A stretch of DNA of 64,000 bases from Notamacropus eugenii. Lineage: Eukaryota > Chordata > Mammalia > Diprotodontia > Macropodidae. The stretch is taken from assembly GCF_028372415.1 (NCBI RefSeq), contig NC_092874.1, positions 239,794,069-239,858,068 of the forward strand, in the 5' to 3' direction. Positions 43,371 through 54,599 of this stretch are shown here, in pieces. The position numbers and the translations under genes were made by a program. The notes under the pieces are model-generated. The model was not told the origin of the DNA, did no database searches, and saw only the letters and a program-made list of their open reading frames with translations. Each line of letters starts with the position of its first letter. Within the stretch, counting starts at the first letter, position 1.

Positions 43371-45102
43371 TACTATTAATTCTAGGGAAATGTATTCTTA
43401 TTTACTGGATTAAAAACAACTGCCTTATAAACAGACTTTTAGAATTCAACACATTGGGAATTGCCTTTCATGAAAAAGGCAATAATTGTATCTGTACTGG
43501 CATTTATACAATCCCAACTGGAATCATGAGTAGGTGTACAATGACATGATTTAGGCTATAAATCATGCAAATTAACTAGTAAAACAGAGAACTCTATATA
43601 ATTCGGCTTTTATAGAAGAGATTAGTCTTGTGTCAAAGCAGTTGCTTTCACCACTAGACAAATACTTTCTATAGAGAAACATTTTCTGGCCATGAAGAGT
43701 GATAGTCAGCTAGTAATCTCTCTCATGGAAGCACCTAGGAGATGTAGTCCAAGGATGAAAGACAAGGAGGAGAAACTGAGGTAATAGTTTCTATTTATAA
43801 CAAGAGATCCAGAAAAGGGGGAAATAGAAACTATGCTAAGTCACTGTGAAGATTTAACCACTGGAGAAACAAAGTGTATCAGGTAAAGAAAATCAAAGTT
43901 AAAGTGTTCACAGGCAGGATTGAGTTACTAAGAAGGTCTTACTCTTGGGGAGTGTTGATTTAGTTCAGTGGAGCAGGAGGGGAATATGTATAATTCATTT
44001 ATTGCAGACTGTAACATTAAAGTTCTTTTTAACGACAACCACAACACACACATAACTATTATCATATACATAGTAGAACACAAAAAGAGGATTTTTTATG
44101 AAACTAGAGAGTTTCACCAACTTTCACTCAGCGAGAGGTATGATAGAAACCAAAGACCATCACAAGTCCAGGAAACTCATAAGGTTTCATGGTGCTGTCT
44201 TGCTCTGTTGTGTAACTATTTCTTAGAGGTTTTGTATACTCATTTGTTCTTGCTTCTCCACAACCAAGTATGGTGTCCAGATCACCAGCATTAGAAGAGA
44301 CTTTGACGCTATCCAGTATAGGATGATTACTGTCACTGAAAAGATTAGAAACTATTCTCTCCAGTCATTATCCAAGCTGTTGCCATATATCCACAATGAC
44401 TTCCTGCTTCCTTTTTTTGCATCATGTCAGGGTCATAGGCATTCTTGACTCCTGCAGTTTTGCTGCACCCAGCATAGACATATCCACCCCCTCTTCCCTA
44501 GTTATTCTTGGCTGAAGCTCCTTTAGCAGCAAATGTGGAATTCGGAGGCTCCTATCTTCTATAACTAAGTCCGTACTGGAAAGTGTTTCCCCCTTCTGCT
44601 GCAGAGCTTTGGCAGCCTTCCTTGATCACACCTACACTGTATAAATACTTTACTCATCATTGCACTAAAAACAGAACCTGATGGTCAGCCTATGCCTTCC
44701 ATGGTTACTCTGTCTGGGATACCGATGGGAACTTTCTGGGTGCTTGGGAAAGGGGAGCACCCACATGCTAAATACTTTAGCCCCATTTTGGCCCAGGCTT
44801 TAGTGAATTGACATGCATTCTTCCAGGAACCATTCCCAAGATAAGGTACTATATTGTTTTGAGATGCTTCTTCAACAGAGGTTGGGGTGGGTAGGTAGGA
44901 ATAGAGAAACGTACTTATGGAAAGGTGGCTATGACTATTATCACTTAATATATCAATTTAAATGCTGGAATTCTGGGGCATTAGATGTTTAAGATGGTGA
45001 CCTGCAGGGAGCAGGTCAGAAAGAACAAGCTTCAGAAGCTTTCCCTCTTCTCTGAGGTCTTCTCGCCAAGGATTTCATTGCCTCATCTGAGCCCTAAGCA
45101 CT
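43371..45102. other. Unassigned sequence
   Basis: About 1.7 kb. On the minus strand two short open stretches (44131-44364 and above 44687) look slightly protein-like but match nothing I know. No repeats recognised. Confidence 0.3.
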
Positions 45103-45114
45103 ATAGGATTCCAT

Positions 45115-45427
45115 GGGGCAGCTAGGTGGTGCAGTGGATAGAGCACCAGTGCAGGAGTCAGGAGGACCTGAGTTCAAATGTCACCTCAGACACTTGACAC
45201 TCACTAGCTGTGTGACCTTGGGCAAGTCACTTAACCCCAGTTGCCTCATCCTGGGTCATCTCTAGTCATCCTGGTGAATATCTGGTCACTGGATTCAGAT
45301 GGCTCTGGAGGAGAAGTGAGGCTGGTGACTTGCACAGCCCTCCCTCACTCAAAACAAAGTCAAGTGTAAGTCATGTCATTATTTCTGTGATAGCATGATC
45401 TTCTTCAGCAATGAAGGACAAACACAC
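45115..45427 (+). repeat. RTE-tailed tRNA-derived SINE, full length
   Basis: A perfect 12-bp target duplication ATAGGATTCCAT (45103-45114, 45428-45439). tRNA-like head GGGGCAGCTAGGTGGTGCAG, body TAGCTGTGTGACCTTGGGCA, then a tail (GAGAAGTGAGGCTGGTGACT, CAATGAAGGACAAACACAC) of the kind marsupial SINEs share with RTE LINEs. Low divergence from the copy at 56181-56493 suggests recent activity. Confidence 0.9.
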
Positions 45428-45439
45428 ATAGGATTCCAT

Positions 45440-45804
45440 ATTGATAGTTCTTGGTGTCTTCCTGCCCAAGGTTACATGTATTCTGATAGAGCACCCTTGC
45501 CTTTTTAAGATAGGGGATCATTTGAGAGGAAAGGGATGACTCCTCATTCTCAGGGAATCAGAGCCTGCCTTTGCTCCCATCAGAATTAGAAGCATGTTGC
45601 TCAGGTTCAAAAAGCAGTTGAGGGTGGAGGTGCTGGTTCTCTGTTTTGTTCTGAGTCTCAAACTGGCATTTTTTAGGTGACCAGTTCTAGATCTTAGTTC
45701 TATTCAGTGATGGCTGATGAGTGAAGCCCTATCACCCACCATTTTAGGCAGGGCTGGAGATGATTTCCTTTTGTTCTTCCTTGTGAAACACATTGAATAA
45801 ATGA
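45440..45804. other. Unassigned sequence
   Basis: Nothing recognised. Confidence 0.3.
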
Positions 45805-45991
45805 GAGGTTCTTTATCTTTGGGTGCAATGGACCCCTTTGGCAATCTGGTGAAGTCTATGGACATCCTTGGAAAATAATGATTTTAAAATGCATAAAATG
45901 AAACATATAACACTACAAAAGAAAAGTTATATTCAAATAGTTATCAAAATATTTTTAAAAATCCATTCATAGACTCCAGGCTAAAAACCTT
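45805..45991. mobile_element. hAT-type non-autonomous transposon
   Basis: Ends GAGGTTCTTTATC and GCTAAAAACCTTGA are imperfect inverted repeats; the interior (CAATGGACCCCTTTGGCAAT, CCATTCATAGACTCCAG) is AT-rich. This matches the layout of short hAT elements in mammals. Confidence 0.6.
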
Positions 45992-46017
45992 GAGAATAAA
46001 GGCTGGAGAGGCTCTCA

Positions 46018-46130
46018 AAAAAAGAAAGAAAGAAAGAGAAAGAAAGAGAGAAAGACAGAAAAAGAAAGAAAAAGAAAGGAAGGAAGGAAGAAAGGAAGGA
46101 AGGAAGAAAGAAAGAAAGAAAAGGAAAAAA
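46018..46130. repeat. (GAAA)n / (GGAA)n purine repeat
   Basis: Over 100 bases of AAAG, GAAA and GGAA units. Confidence 0.95.
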
Positions 46131-46222
46131 GAAGATGAAAATGAATATGATATGAAGGCAAAAGTTAGCAACAAAAATAAAGTAAAAGTGTTTTGGTTTT
46201 GAATTTTTTTTAAGAAAAGAAA

Positions 46223-46499
46223 GCCAGATATGGTGAGGCATTCTTATAATCCCTGCTCCCAGGATGGCTCAAGTCTAGCATATCTCTTTATCTGAGCTGC
46301 AGTTAAGCTGATTGGTTATCTACACCAAGTTTGGAATCAGCAGAGGAAGACCCTGGAATTGGGTAGCCAAGAAGTTGCCTAAGAAGGGGTGAACCGAGGT
46401 TCAGATTTAAAATGGAGCAGTTCAACGCTCATTAGTGAGATTGTTCCCTGTGAGTAGCCACTGTACTTCTGGCTTAAGTGAGATACGGAGGCCCAGTCT
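46223..46499 (+). pseudogene. RN7SL-like: 7SL (SRP RNA) retropseudogene, uninterrupted
   Basis: About 277 bases follow 7SL along its length: GCCAGATATGGTGAGGCATT (start), AGAAGTTGCCTAAGAAGGGG, GGAGCAGTTCAACGCTCATT, and TGAGTAGCCACTGTACTTCT. Middle-part substitutions and small gaps are numerous. Downstream is T-rich and no clear A-tail remains. Not a functional SRP RNA. Confidence 0.8.
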
Positions 46500-47216
46500 T
46501 TTATTTTTAAATTAAATTTCATTTTTTCAAATGAATACAATTGTGTTGATCAATATTCCTAAGTCTTTCCAATTTGTCTTTTATAATATTGTTGTTCTTG
46601 TATAAATCATTCTCATGATTCTACTTACTTCACTTTGTATTAATTCATACAAGTCTTTCCAGGTTCCTCTGAAAGCATTCCCTTCATTTCTTTTATTCGA
46701 AAAGTATTACATCACATTCGTGTACCATAATCTGTTCAGCTATTCCCCTGTTAATTGACATCCTTTCAGTTTTCAATTCTATATCACTTCAAAAAAAACT
46801 GTTATAAATATATTTTTACATATGGTTCCTTTGCCTCCTGCTTTGATTTCTTTGGGGTATAGACACAATAACAATATATTAGGTCAAAGGATATGCAGAA
46901 TTTAATTGCTTTGGGGGCATAGTTCCAAATTGCTTTCTGGAATGGCTGGACTAGTTCTCCATTCCACCAACAGTGAATTGATGTAACTGCTTTCCTACAA
47001 TCTCTCTGGCATGTCTCACCTCAGAGTTGTTTTAGTCTGTATTTCTCTAATTACTAGTTATTGAAAGCATTTTTCAAATTAGTTATTGATAACTTGGATT
47101 TTAACCTCTGAAAAATTACTCATTTATATCCTTTGGCTACTTATATATTGGAGGTTTATTCTTATAAATTTGAATCAGTTCCCTTTATATATTTAAAATG
47201 AGACCTTTATTGCTGA

Positions 47217-47761
47217 TAGCTGTGGCAGTTTCCAGACTTTTCAACCCACAAATGCCAAAGACAGCATAGAAGATCAGTGGGAAAATTCTCTTGGACTGGA
47301 GTGGGGGAGGGGTAGAGTCTTGCTGGGGTCTGGCATCAGTCCCAGGCTAGAGGAGGAGGTGGTGCCAGCAGCAACAGCTTCTGGAGCTATGGGCCCAGAA
47401 ACAGTGGGGGAGTAAGCAGCTGATGCAAAACTCTTGAAGTATGGGACCAACCCCAACCCCACCCCCACGGGAAGCAGAGTCCTATCTTGATAGAGAGTTA
47501 GAAAGTCAAGTATTGGGCTGGGAAGATGAGCAAACAGAAGAAAAAAAGTCAGACTATAAAATCTTACTTTGGTGACAAGATCAAAACATACAACCAGAAG
47601 ACAACAAAGTCAAAGCTTCTATAATCCAAAGCCTTCAAGAAAAATATGAATTGGTCACAGGCCATAGAAGAGCTCAAAAAGAATTTTGAAAATGAAGTAA
47701 GAGAAGTAGAGGAAAAATTGGGAAGAGAAATGAGAGTGATGTAAGAAAATCATGAAAATGA
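47217..47761 (+). mobile_element. HAL1/L1 5' fragment (5' UTR and ORF1 start) inside L1
   Basis: The sequence parallels the 5' UTR of HAL1 element 1 (GTGGCAGTTTCCAGACTTTT, GGGAAAATTCTCTTGGACTG) and continues into ORF1 (ATGAGCAAACAG near 47526; peptide NWSQAIEELKKNFE) up to GAGAGTGATG. The flanks GACCTTTATTGCTGA (47202-47216) and GACTTTTATGCTGA (47762-47775) are a 14-15 bp target duplication in the L1 host. The element has no 3' UTR or tail, which is unusual. Confidence 0.75.
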
Positions 47762-48324
47762 GACTTTTATGCTGAAAAGAGTGTCCCTATTTTTCTATTT
47801 CTCTTTTACTTTTAGCTGCATTGGTTTACTTATGCAAAAAATTAATTTCATTTAGTCAAAACTGTGCATTTTATCTTTTATAATCTTTATCTCATGTGGT
47901 TGTGAACTCTTCTCTTACTCATAAATCTGATAGGTAATTTCTTCCTTGTTCCTCTTTGTTTATGATTTCACCCATTTATGTCTAAACCATATAACCCTTT
48001 GGAGTCTAGTTTCTGCAGGACCACTTTTCAGTTTTCCCAAAAGCTTTTGTCAAGTAGTAAATTCTAGCCTCAATGACTGGATCTTTGAATTTATTAAATG
48101 CTAGATTACTGTTCTCATTTTCTTCTGTATATTGTGTCCCTAGTCCATTCCACTGATCAACCTCTTTCTTTCTTATCCAGTACCAAATTGTTCTGATGTA
48201 TATATACTCTGATGTATATGATGTATATACTCTTTTGTAGTATAATTTGATGTCTAGTACTAATGGGTTCCCTTACTTCTCACTTCTTTTCATTAATCCC
48301 CTTGACATTCTATAATACTAGTAG

Positions 48325-48570
48325 CCAACTTTTTATATCTCCTACTATATGCCAGGCGCTCTTCTAAGGGCATTACAAATATTATCTCATTTATCCTCAA
48401 AACAACCCTGGGGGAGGGGTAAATGTTATTACCATTCCCATCTTACAGATGGGGAAACTGAAGCAAACATTAATTTCCCAGTGACAATGAGTGGCTGAGG
48501 CTAGATTTGAACACGAGCCTTTCTGACTCTAGGCCAAGGGCTCTATCTACCTTGCCACATGGCTGCTCTT
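48325..48570 (-). repeat. THER1-type SINE inside L1
   Basis: CTACTATATGCCAGGCGCTC, the core CTTACAGATGGGGAAACTGA and the head near TGCCACATGGCTGC. Flanking CTTGACATTCT and CTTGACCTTCT may be the duplication. Confidence 0.8.
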
Positions 48571-48919
48571 GACCTTCTTGACCTTGCCTTATATTCTCAA
48601 TTTTATGTTCTTCCAAATGAATTTTATTATTATTTTTCTAGCCCTACAAAGTAATCTTTTGGTAGTTTGCTTGGAACGGCACTGAATCAGTAGATTAATT
48701 TAGATAGTATCATTTTTATTTTATTAGTTTAGTCTATTCCTGAACAACGAATATTTCTTAAATTATTTAGATGTCATTATTTGCGTAAAAGATGTTTTGT
48801 AGCTGTGTTCAAATAGTTTCTAGGTGTATCTTGTCAGGTAGACTCCATGTATTTTTTACTTTCTCTAGTTATTTTTCTATTGAATTTCTCTATCTCTTCC
48901 TGCTGAATTTTCATGTAAA

Positions 48920-48986
48920 TATGTAATATATATACATATATACACACATATGTATGTATATCTGTATGTACACATACACACATATA
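48920..48986. repeat. TA/CATA simple repeat
   Basis: Alternating TATATACATA and ACACATA units. Confidence 0.8.
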
Positions 48987-49581
48987 TGTAACAGTGGAGT
49001 TTTTTACAAAGGGAGATATTTACCTCAAAAGATAATTACCAATATACAAACATAATTCTACAAAAATGTAGGAGCCTCTGTACCACTTTGGTCTCTGGGG
49101 AGGGAAGGGAATTAGGCTCATAGTTTAGCTTGTTTCCCTTAGGGCACAGTCCCAGGTCTAAATCTAATCCTGACCTGAGTCTCCAGCCCCAGCTACTCTG
49201 ATTTTTCCCGGTTTCTTGTTGAAATGGCTAGCCCTGCACACCCAGTCTACAACCTGGCTCTAAGGACCCCGCAGCTCAAATTTCTGGAGGGCCCATGAAA
49301 CTGAGTACAAGCAACACAAAGCAGAAACAAACACCCCAAAGTCTATTTCTTGAGTGGGTAAAGAGGGGCAGTAAAAGCAATTTGGTTAACCGCCCCCCCC
49401 CCAAAAAACCTCTAGTTCAATTCATGGCATCCACACTTCACTGGGTGCAACAGCTAGGAGTAAAGTCTAAGCAAAGCAAAGATGGCAGACGACCAGATCA
49501 TTCCTTCTCAGCAGCTTTTAAGATTCAGCAGTCAATCAAAGGAGGATAAATGTTAAAGTGAGTGTGCTCAAAGCCAGGTCA
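48987..49581 (-). mobile_element. Possible solo LTR inside L1
   Basis: A 595-bp non-L1 insertion whose minus strand starts TGACCTGGC and ends CACTGTTACA. The TG...CA ends and position suggest an LTR, but no promoter or polyadenylation motif stands out and the duplication is hidden by the adjoining TA repeat. Confidence 0.35.
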
Positions 49582-49604
49582 CATATGGAAATGCTGGTGA
49601 TGTA

Positions 49605-49755
49605 TGTAGGTTTATTTTATGTCTGCCTTAGTTTCCTCATCGGTGAAATGTGTCATAATATCACCAACATCCCAAGGTTGATGTGAAGAGAAAATGAAAT
49701 CATATTTGTAAAGTGCTTTGCAAACATTAAAGGCTACATAAATGCTAGTTATTTT
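49605..49755 (+). repeat. THER1/MIR-type SINE 3' part inside L1
   Basis: CTTAGTTTCCTCATCGGTGA, TTTGTAAAGTGCTTTGCAAA, and TACATAAATGCTAGTTATTT. L1 resumes directly after it. Confidence 0.7.
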
Positions 49756-49909
49756 ATATCCTGCTATTTTGTTCAAGTTAATTAGTTGTTTGGTTGACTC
49801 TCCAGGATTCTTTGAGTAAACGGTCAAATCCTCTGCAAAAAAAAAAAAAATGATTATAGTTTCCTCTTTGCTTATGCTTATTCCCTCACATCTCTGTGAT
49901 GCAGGTTCT

Positions 49910-51190
49910 ATGAGTCAATCAGCAAGCATTTCTTAAGTGCTGAACTTAGTTCCAAGTGATGGGAACGCAAAGAAAGATCAACGTATTTGCTGACTCCAAG
50001 GAGCTTATTTTCTAATGAGAGACATGTCCAACATTCAGTCCCTACGAAGTACATACAAGGCAGATGCAAGGTCACCTCTGGCAGCTGGGAGTCTGTCCAG
50101 GTGAGGCTAGCTTTGGAAAGCAAGTTTTGAATGTGCTTCTTGAAGGAAGCTGGGGAGTCTAAGAGACAAATGGGAGGAGGGAGAGCATTCCAGGAATAAT
50201 GGAGAGTGAAAAAAGAGCAAGGAGAGGGATCGGACTGGAGAACCGTATGCAAGGGACAGTAAGTAGACCACTGTGGCTAAACATTAGCGTTTGTTGGGGG
50301 GTAACATGAAAGAAGACTGCAAAGGCAGAAGGGGCCAGTTTGTGAACAGCTTTTATTCCCCTTCAAATTTATTTACTGTTGACATTTATTTTTCTTAAAT
50401 TGAGTTTTAAATTCTTTCCCCCTTTCCTGTCCTTTGCCATCCACTGAGAAGACATAAGTGATTATGAATTATACAGGCGAAATCATCCAAAACATAGTTC
50501 CATATTAGCCATTTAGCAAAAAAAAAGAAACCCCCAAAAAACCCAAAACCAAAAAGAGCAACAACTATTCAAACAAATAAGAAAAATTATAAAAGTAAAA
50601 AAAACTATGCTTCAATTTGTAACTGGAATCCTTCAGTTCTCCCTCTGGAATAGTGCTTTTTTTTTTTCATCATGGGTTCTTCAAAATTGTCTTGGATCAT
50701 TGTATTGATCAGAGTAGTTCAGTCTTTTGTAAAGAGCTTTAAATGCCAAATAGAGGAGTTTATCATCTGTTCCTAAGGAACTAGTGTAGTAGTTGGCTGA
50801 GTGTGTGGGTGGATGGGGTGGGAGAAAGGGGAGCTGTGTGTGTGTGTGTGATAAGGTTAAACCTATACTTTAGGAAAATCACTTTGGAGGATGGATTGGA
50901 GTGGAAAGAAAGTTGATACCAAATAGGGAACCCACATAAGGGGCTCACAGTGTAAGAGAACAGATGAGAACCTGGACAAGGTGCTGGAGTATAGGAGTGG
51001 GAAGAAGGAAGATGGTGTGGGGAAAAAAATGACATGATTTGTCAACTGATTGGATATATGAGCTGAGTGAGTGAGGAGTTGAGGATGGCACTGAGGTTAC
51101 GAATCTGGTGACTGCAAGGGTGGTGGTGAACTTAAGTTCAGAAGACGGCTGAATTGGAATGAGGCAAGATAATGAGCTCCATTTTGGAGT
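49910..51190 (-). repeat. L2 LINE 3' half, interrupted by an L1 3' UTR
   Basis: The 3' end side (49910-50010; AAGCATTTCTTAAGTGCTGA, CTCCAAGGAGCTTATTTTCT) is followed by the typical inverted L2 text GGGAGAGCATTCCAGGAATA and, at 50868-50905, TAGGAAAATCACTTTGGAGG ATGG. L2-like purine-rich sequence may continue to about 52200, where the match is weak. A GT run lies at 50835-50850. Confidence 0.65.
50352..50728 (-). mobile_element. L1 3' UTR inside L2
   Basis: TTTATTTTTCTTAAATTGAG near the tail, then ATTAGCCATTTAGCAAAAA, and TCTCCCTCTGGAATAGTGC; parallel to the L1 3' UTR at 59500-59800. Confidence 0.65.
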
Positions 51191-52246
51191 GGATGGAGTG
51201 GAGGTCAGTCATGGTACTGTTTCTTTCTTCCTGGAATCCTGTGTATAGGCTTTCCTGGAAGGTTGTTAGATTTCTAGTACCAGGTATCTAAATTAAAGAT
51301 AACAAAGCAGAAGAAAGATAACAAAGGAGAAGAAAGTACCTAAGACATGGATGAGGGTGAGTATAAAGAATAGTGGTAGTAAGGCATAGGAGAAGACAGG
51401 ATGGTAAAAGATTATGATCATATAAAAGATTTTTGGAGTTCTTGACTATGGAAGTGGAAATCATGTGGATGATCAAGTTTAGTTGAGGCAGAAGAAGAGT
51501 TAAGCATATTGAAGAATGGAGAAATTAGAGTAGAAATCCCCTAGAATGGGGGCAAGAATTTTGGAATGGAGGGAAACTGAGCCAGACACTGAATTTATGG
51601 AAAAAAGAACAGTCATTAGATTAAGGTCATTAGATAACGGCCACCAGGATCTGGAGTGGGTTATAAATTTGGTTACTTTGAACATCAAAGGAGGAAGGGT
51701 AGTCTGGAAATGACATTGGGGAGCAAGGAATATTTCCACTATTTCACTGTGACACATAAATATGGAGGGGGAAGAGGTGGGCAAGGAAAAGGAGGAAGAT
51801 ATTAAAGCAACTGTAACTAGCATGAAGAAGGATGGTTAGGAATACAATGTCATCTGAAGGGAGCCAGGGGTCATAGTGTGCCAAAAGTAGAAAGGAGCAA
51901 CAGATTTAAAATGAAAGAAAGTTTGTTAATTAGAGAGTGGGAGTTCCAGAGTGGGCAATGGGTGGTAAAAAATGGAGTGGGATACTGAGGATGGAGTAGG
52001 GTTAAGACAGATAATAATGGAGAAAAAAAGCCAGGATTGGGGTGATTTTGTTCTTTAGCAGTTGTGGGGTTCAATATTATTGGGAGGAGGAGACAGAGTG
52101 GATGAGAATATGCTTACTCTTGGTAAATGAGTCTAGATAGAATATTGTTGGATAAGGAGAAGTCCACTGAGGAAGGTAGACCATTAGATGATTCGTCTCT
52201 TTAGCCCAGACAAGGTTTAGAAACAAGGTATGTTGAAGGGGTGGTT
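51191..52246. other. Purine-rich sequence, possibly old L2
   Basis: The plus strand is strongly purine-rich (GGAGGAAGAT, GGGGGAAGAGG). It may be the ORF2 part of the L2 before it, but no motif confirms this. It contains one copy of a 49-bp direct repeat (51214-51262) whose partner is at 53414-53462. Confidence 0.35.
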
Positions 52247-52435
52247 GAGTACTTTTTCAGTCATGTCCAACTCTTTCTGACCCCATTTGGGGTTTTCTTG
52301 GCAAAGATACTGGAGTGGTTTGCCATTTCCTTCTCCAGCTCATTTTCCAGATAAGGTATTGAAGCAATAAGGTGTGTCTCACGGCATGAAGAGCTTAGGT
52401 CTTTCTGACTCCAAGTTCATCCATTATGCCACTTA
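52247..52435 (-). repeat. MAR1-type CORE-SINE
   Basis: CAGTCATGTCCAACTCTTTC, TTGGCAAAGATACTGGAGTG and TTTCCTTCTCCAGCTCATTT; the middle is shortened relative to the other copies. Confidence 0.8.
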
Positions 52436-52734
52436 TTTTCTAAAATATATGTCAATATGTCACAAATTCTGCTCAGAATGTTCTACTCCCTATTCCCTTC
52501 CCATCCTCTTCATTTCCCACTCTTCCAAATTCTCTATTTGAGTATTAGATTTGAGATTAAGTACCTGGGAAGGTGACCACATGGACCATTTACAAAGATT
52601 TGCTTTCACAATGACAATAAAAATTGATCCCAATATTCTGAGCATGGGAAATGAGGCAGAAGATTTAAAGAAAATGGGGCCAATAGACATAAAGTAATTT
52701 AGTAAATTTTACCATTCTTTGTTTTTCTTTTTCT

Positions 52735-52845
52735 TGGTTTTTTAAATTAAATTTTATTTTATTTTTCAATGAATGAGTATTTATTTTCTCTCCCTCCCAC
52801 CTCACCACTATCTTGTTTGGTTTTCATTGAAATTTTTATTTGTTC
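52735..52845 (-). mobile_element. L1/HAL1 3' end fragment
   Basis: AATTAAATTTTATTTTATTT followed by CTCTCCCTCCCACCTCACC is the inverted L1-type terminus. Confidence 0.5.
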
Positions 52846-52892
52846 TTTACCCTCCTTATATTTATGACAGGTGCTATTTAAGTAAGGAAAAT

Positions 52893-53092
52893 AATAAAAT
52901 TCAGCAAACACTTATTGAGTACCGATTACATACAGAGCATTGAACTTGGCTTTGGAAGTTATTATTCACATTTTTAAAAATGGTGAAATGGAGTCTAGAA
53001 GAGAGTTAAGTGGTTTGTCTAATGTCACATAGGCAGGAAGAGGGACTTAAACCAAAATCCAAGTGTTCTTTCCATAATACCACCTTGGTTCT
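52893..53092 (-). repeat. MIR/THER1-type SINE
   Basis: CAAACACTTATTGAGTACCG, AGAGAGTTAAGTGGTTTGTC and the ACATAGGCAGGAAGAGGGAC region; diverged. Confidence 0.65.
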
Positions 53093-54241
53093 TAAAGATG
53101 AGGTAAGAAAAGCCAAGGTGAGTGGTTGACCTGAATAAAATCTGATGGGTATGTTGAGTATAAATAGAATTTCTGTGGCCTATCAATTTTGAAAACTATA
53201 TACATGGATTTTTTTTAAACTTACTACAACTTTCTCCCAAAAAACTAAGCAAGAACTTCAACAGATGATTATCATTTGTTGTTGTTGTTTAAAGAAAAAT
53301 CTTTCCTTTAATAATGAAGACCAAGATCCCTGTTTAGCAGTCATTCTCGGTGACTGTTGGAATACCATTCTTTCTCTCAAGGCTTCACAGATGAATGGAA
53401 TGGACACGTATTATACTGTTTCTTTCTTCCTAGAAGCCTGTGTGCAGGCTTTCCTGGAAGGTAATACCCAGTGTCTAGATGAAAGATAATTCAGGAGAAC
53501 AAAGAAGCTAAGGTATACCTATGAAAAATCTTCTCAGATGATGACTGCCTTCCCTCCCCAACATCTCTTTGCCTAGAATGCAGTACTGATTTGAGGCAAC
53601 AATCTGTGCATTATCCAGATAATTTTAAGTTAAGTCTTCAATTTTCATTTAATTCTGAGAGTGAAGATCTGGCCAAGAAGTTATTTGTACTTGGCAATAA
53701 AGTACATTATCCTGATGTGATAATGAATTCTGAATTAGAGCCAGATAACCTTTGGGGAAGATTGGTATACAATCTTATCTGATAACTGTGCTAATTAACT
53801 AAAAACTTGGCTGTACCAGCCTGGACTGTTGCCATCAATACTATAAGGCTATAGGAAGCATACTCCCTCGAAAAGAACTTTAAGAGGTCTTACACGTGAC
53901 AAGCACAGCTGTCTGATCTGTTTTTTTGATGTCCCTAGTCTCCTTTCTTCCCCAATTCATATAATCACAAAAAGCCTAGAAAGCTCAGTTGAATCAATCA
54001 ATCAATAGTGCAAACTAGTTTGGGACAAATCCTTAATCAATTTTAGAGGAAAACCATGCTTTGATAATTAAAGACAGAAGGAACCACTGGGAAATATCTT
54101 ATAACTGGCTGAAAGATTCAAATATACCTTTGGGCTTATATCTAAAATAGCAAGTCAGACTACAATCAGAAATCCTAGCAGTTGGCTAATCATGTGAGTT
54201 CAGGAGGTCCATCAGAGTCACCCTAGGTCCCACTGAAAATT
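53093..54241. other. Unassigned sequence
   Basis: Holds the second copy (53414-53462) of the 49-bp direct repeat. Frames at 53265-53489 and 53591-53782 have no recognisable domain. No repeats of a known family seen. Confidence 0.35.
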
Positions 54242-54250
54242 AGAAGCAGT

Positions 54251-54251
<1 letters not shown>

Positions 54252-54296
<45 letters not shown>

Positions 54297-54589
54297 CATC
54301 CTTCGTTGCCAAAGAAGACCATACCATCAGAGAAGTGATGACATGACTTGCACTGGGCTTTGTTTTCAGTGAAGGAGGGCTGTGCAGGTTACCAGCCTCA
54401 CTTTTCCTCCAGAGCCATCTGAATCCAGTGACCAGATATTCACCAGGATGACTAGAGATGACCCAGGATGAGGCAACTGGGGATAAGTGACTTACTCAAG
54501 GTCACACAGCTAGTGAGTGTCAAGTGTCTGAGGTGAGATTTGAACTCAGGTCCTCCTGACTCCTGCACTGGTGCTCTATCCACTGCCCT
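54252..54589 (-). repeat. RTE-tailed tRNA-derived SINE with long (GT)n tail
   Basis: Target duplication AGA then A/G then GCAGTG (54242-54251, 54590-54599, one mismatch). On the minus strand: head near 54589, body, RTE-like tail ending CTTCGTTGCC (as read on plus, 54300-54310), then a microsatellite of about 21 CA units as the 3' tail (54252-54294). Confidence 0.85.
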
Positions 54590-54599
54590 AGAGGCAGTG

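Larger units (their letters stand above)
46500..49905 (-). mobile_element. Old L1, ORF2 region, with several insertions
   Basis: On the minus strand, L1 ORF2-derived DNA runs from 46500 (3' side) to 49905. Recognisable blocks: CATAGTTCCAAATTGCTTTC, ATTGGTTTACTTATGCA, GGCACTGAATCAGTAGATTA, and ATCAAATCCTCTGCAAAAAA-like sequence at 49825. It is interrupted by a HAL1/L1 fragment (47217-47761), a THER1 SINE (48325-48570), an LTR-like element (48987-49581) with a simple repeat next to it, and a THER1 SINE (49605-49755). No usable frame remains. Confidence 0.75.

Noticed and set aside
44131-44860. Protein-like open stretches on the minus strand, possible processed pseudogene
   Set aside because: The pieces are only about 60-80 codons, I cannot link them to any protein, and no A-tail or duplication was seen. 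A translated search would decide.
46018-46202. Lysine/glutamate-rich and phenylalanine/leucine-rich frames on the two strands
   Set aside because: They are translations of the GAAA/GGAA simple repeat.
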